The notes beneath the pieces are model-generated. The model worked only from the letters and a program-made list of their open reading frames with translations. It was not told the DNA's origin and did not search any database. A DNA stretch of 6,974 nucleotides from an uncultured Prevotella sp. (GTDB taxonomy: Bacteria > Bacteroidota > Bacteroidia > Bacteroidales > Bacteroidaceae), in assembly GCA_945637645.1 (NCBI GenBank), contig CALZDK010000105.1:1-6974 (forward strand), read 5' to 3'. Of this stretch, positions 6,922 through 6,974 are shown piece by piece (positions within the stretch are counted from its first letter, which is position 1; the number at the start of each line of letters is the position of its first letter). Position numbers and translations under genes: made by a program.

Positions 6922-6974
6922 ATGTCATACCTATTCTCATCAGAGTCAGTCTCTGAAGGACATCCCGACAAGGT
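6922..6974 (+). CDS. metK: S-adenosylmethionine synthase MetK, N-terminus only
   Basis: Only the first 17 codons and two bases are inside the window; the rest lies downstream. They read MSYLFSSESVSEGHPDKV if the last codon is GTN, which is the characteristic N-terminus of methionine adenosyltransferase, with the SESVSEGHPDK motif whose His helps bind ATP and phosphate. MetK makes S-adenosylmethionine from methionine and ATP in the cytosol. The ATG at 6922 is well placed after a promoter box and an A-rich leader without a Shine-Dalgarno sequence, typical of this phylum. Whether the rest of the gene is intact cannot be seen. The leader is too short to hold a known SAM riboswitch. Confidence 0.93.
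   Translation, partial: MSYLFSSESVSEGHPDK

Overview
The window looks like a chromosomal segment from a Bacteroidales bacterium, most likely Prevotella or a close relative. The evidence is the Bacteroidetes-type promoter box TAnnTTTG ahead of two transcription units, the lack of clear Shine-Dalgarno sequences, an ASA|Q-type signal peptide, and families typical of this phylum (DUF3108, DUF5119-like lipoprotein, Bacteroidetes Ig-like envelope protein). Base composition looks roughly balanced, with frequent ATA isoleucine codons in every gene. All genes lie on the plus strand. No mobile element, CRISPR array, rRNA or tRNA was seen, and no gap between genes exceeds about 100 bases.

Region 1 (bases 1-2597) is a set of closely packed envelope genes. 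It holds the C-terminal part of an Ig-like domain protein whose start lies outside the window, a secreted DUF3108 protein whose start codon overlaps the previous stop (TAATG), and, after 31 bases, a lipoprotein resembling DUF5119. The tight spacing suggests one operon, probably making periplasmic or outer-membrane proteins whose biochemical roles are unknown.

Region 2 (bases 2661-6822) begins with a promoter box and holds three genes joined by two ATGA overlaps: miaB (tRNA methylthiotransferase), an MsbA-like ABC exporter with fused membrane and ATPase domains, and an LpxL/HtrB-type acyltransferase. The last two fit lipid A acylation and lipid flipping at the inner membrane. miaB is a housekeeping tRNA-modification gene that shares the transcript.

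Region 3 (bases 6823-6974) is a 99-base AT-rich gap with a second promoter box, followed by the first 17 codons of metK (S-adenosylmethionine synthase). MetK makes the SAM that MiaB consumes.

I found no convincing new biological system. The least understood part is the envelope trio in region 1. Regions 2 and 3 are ordinary core genes, all apparently intact apart from the truncation at the window edge.
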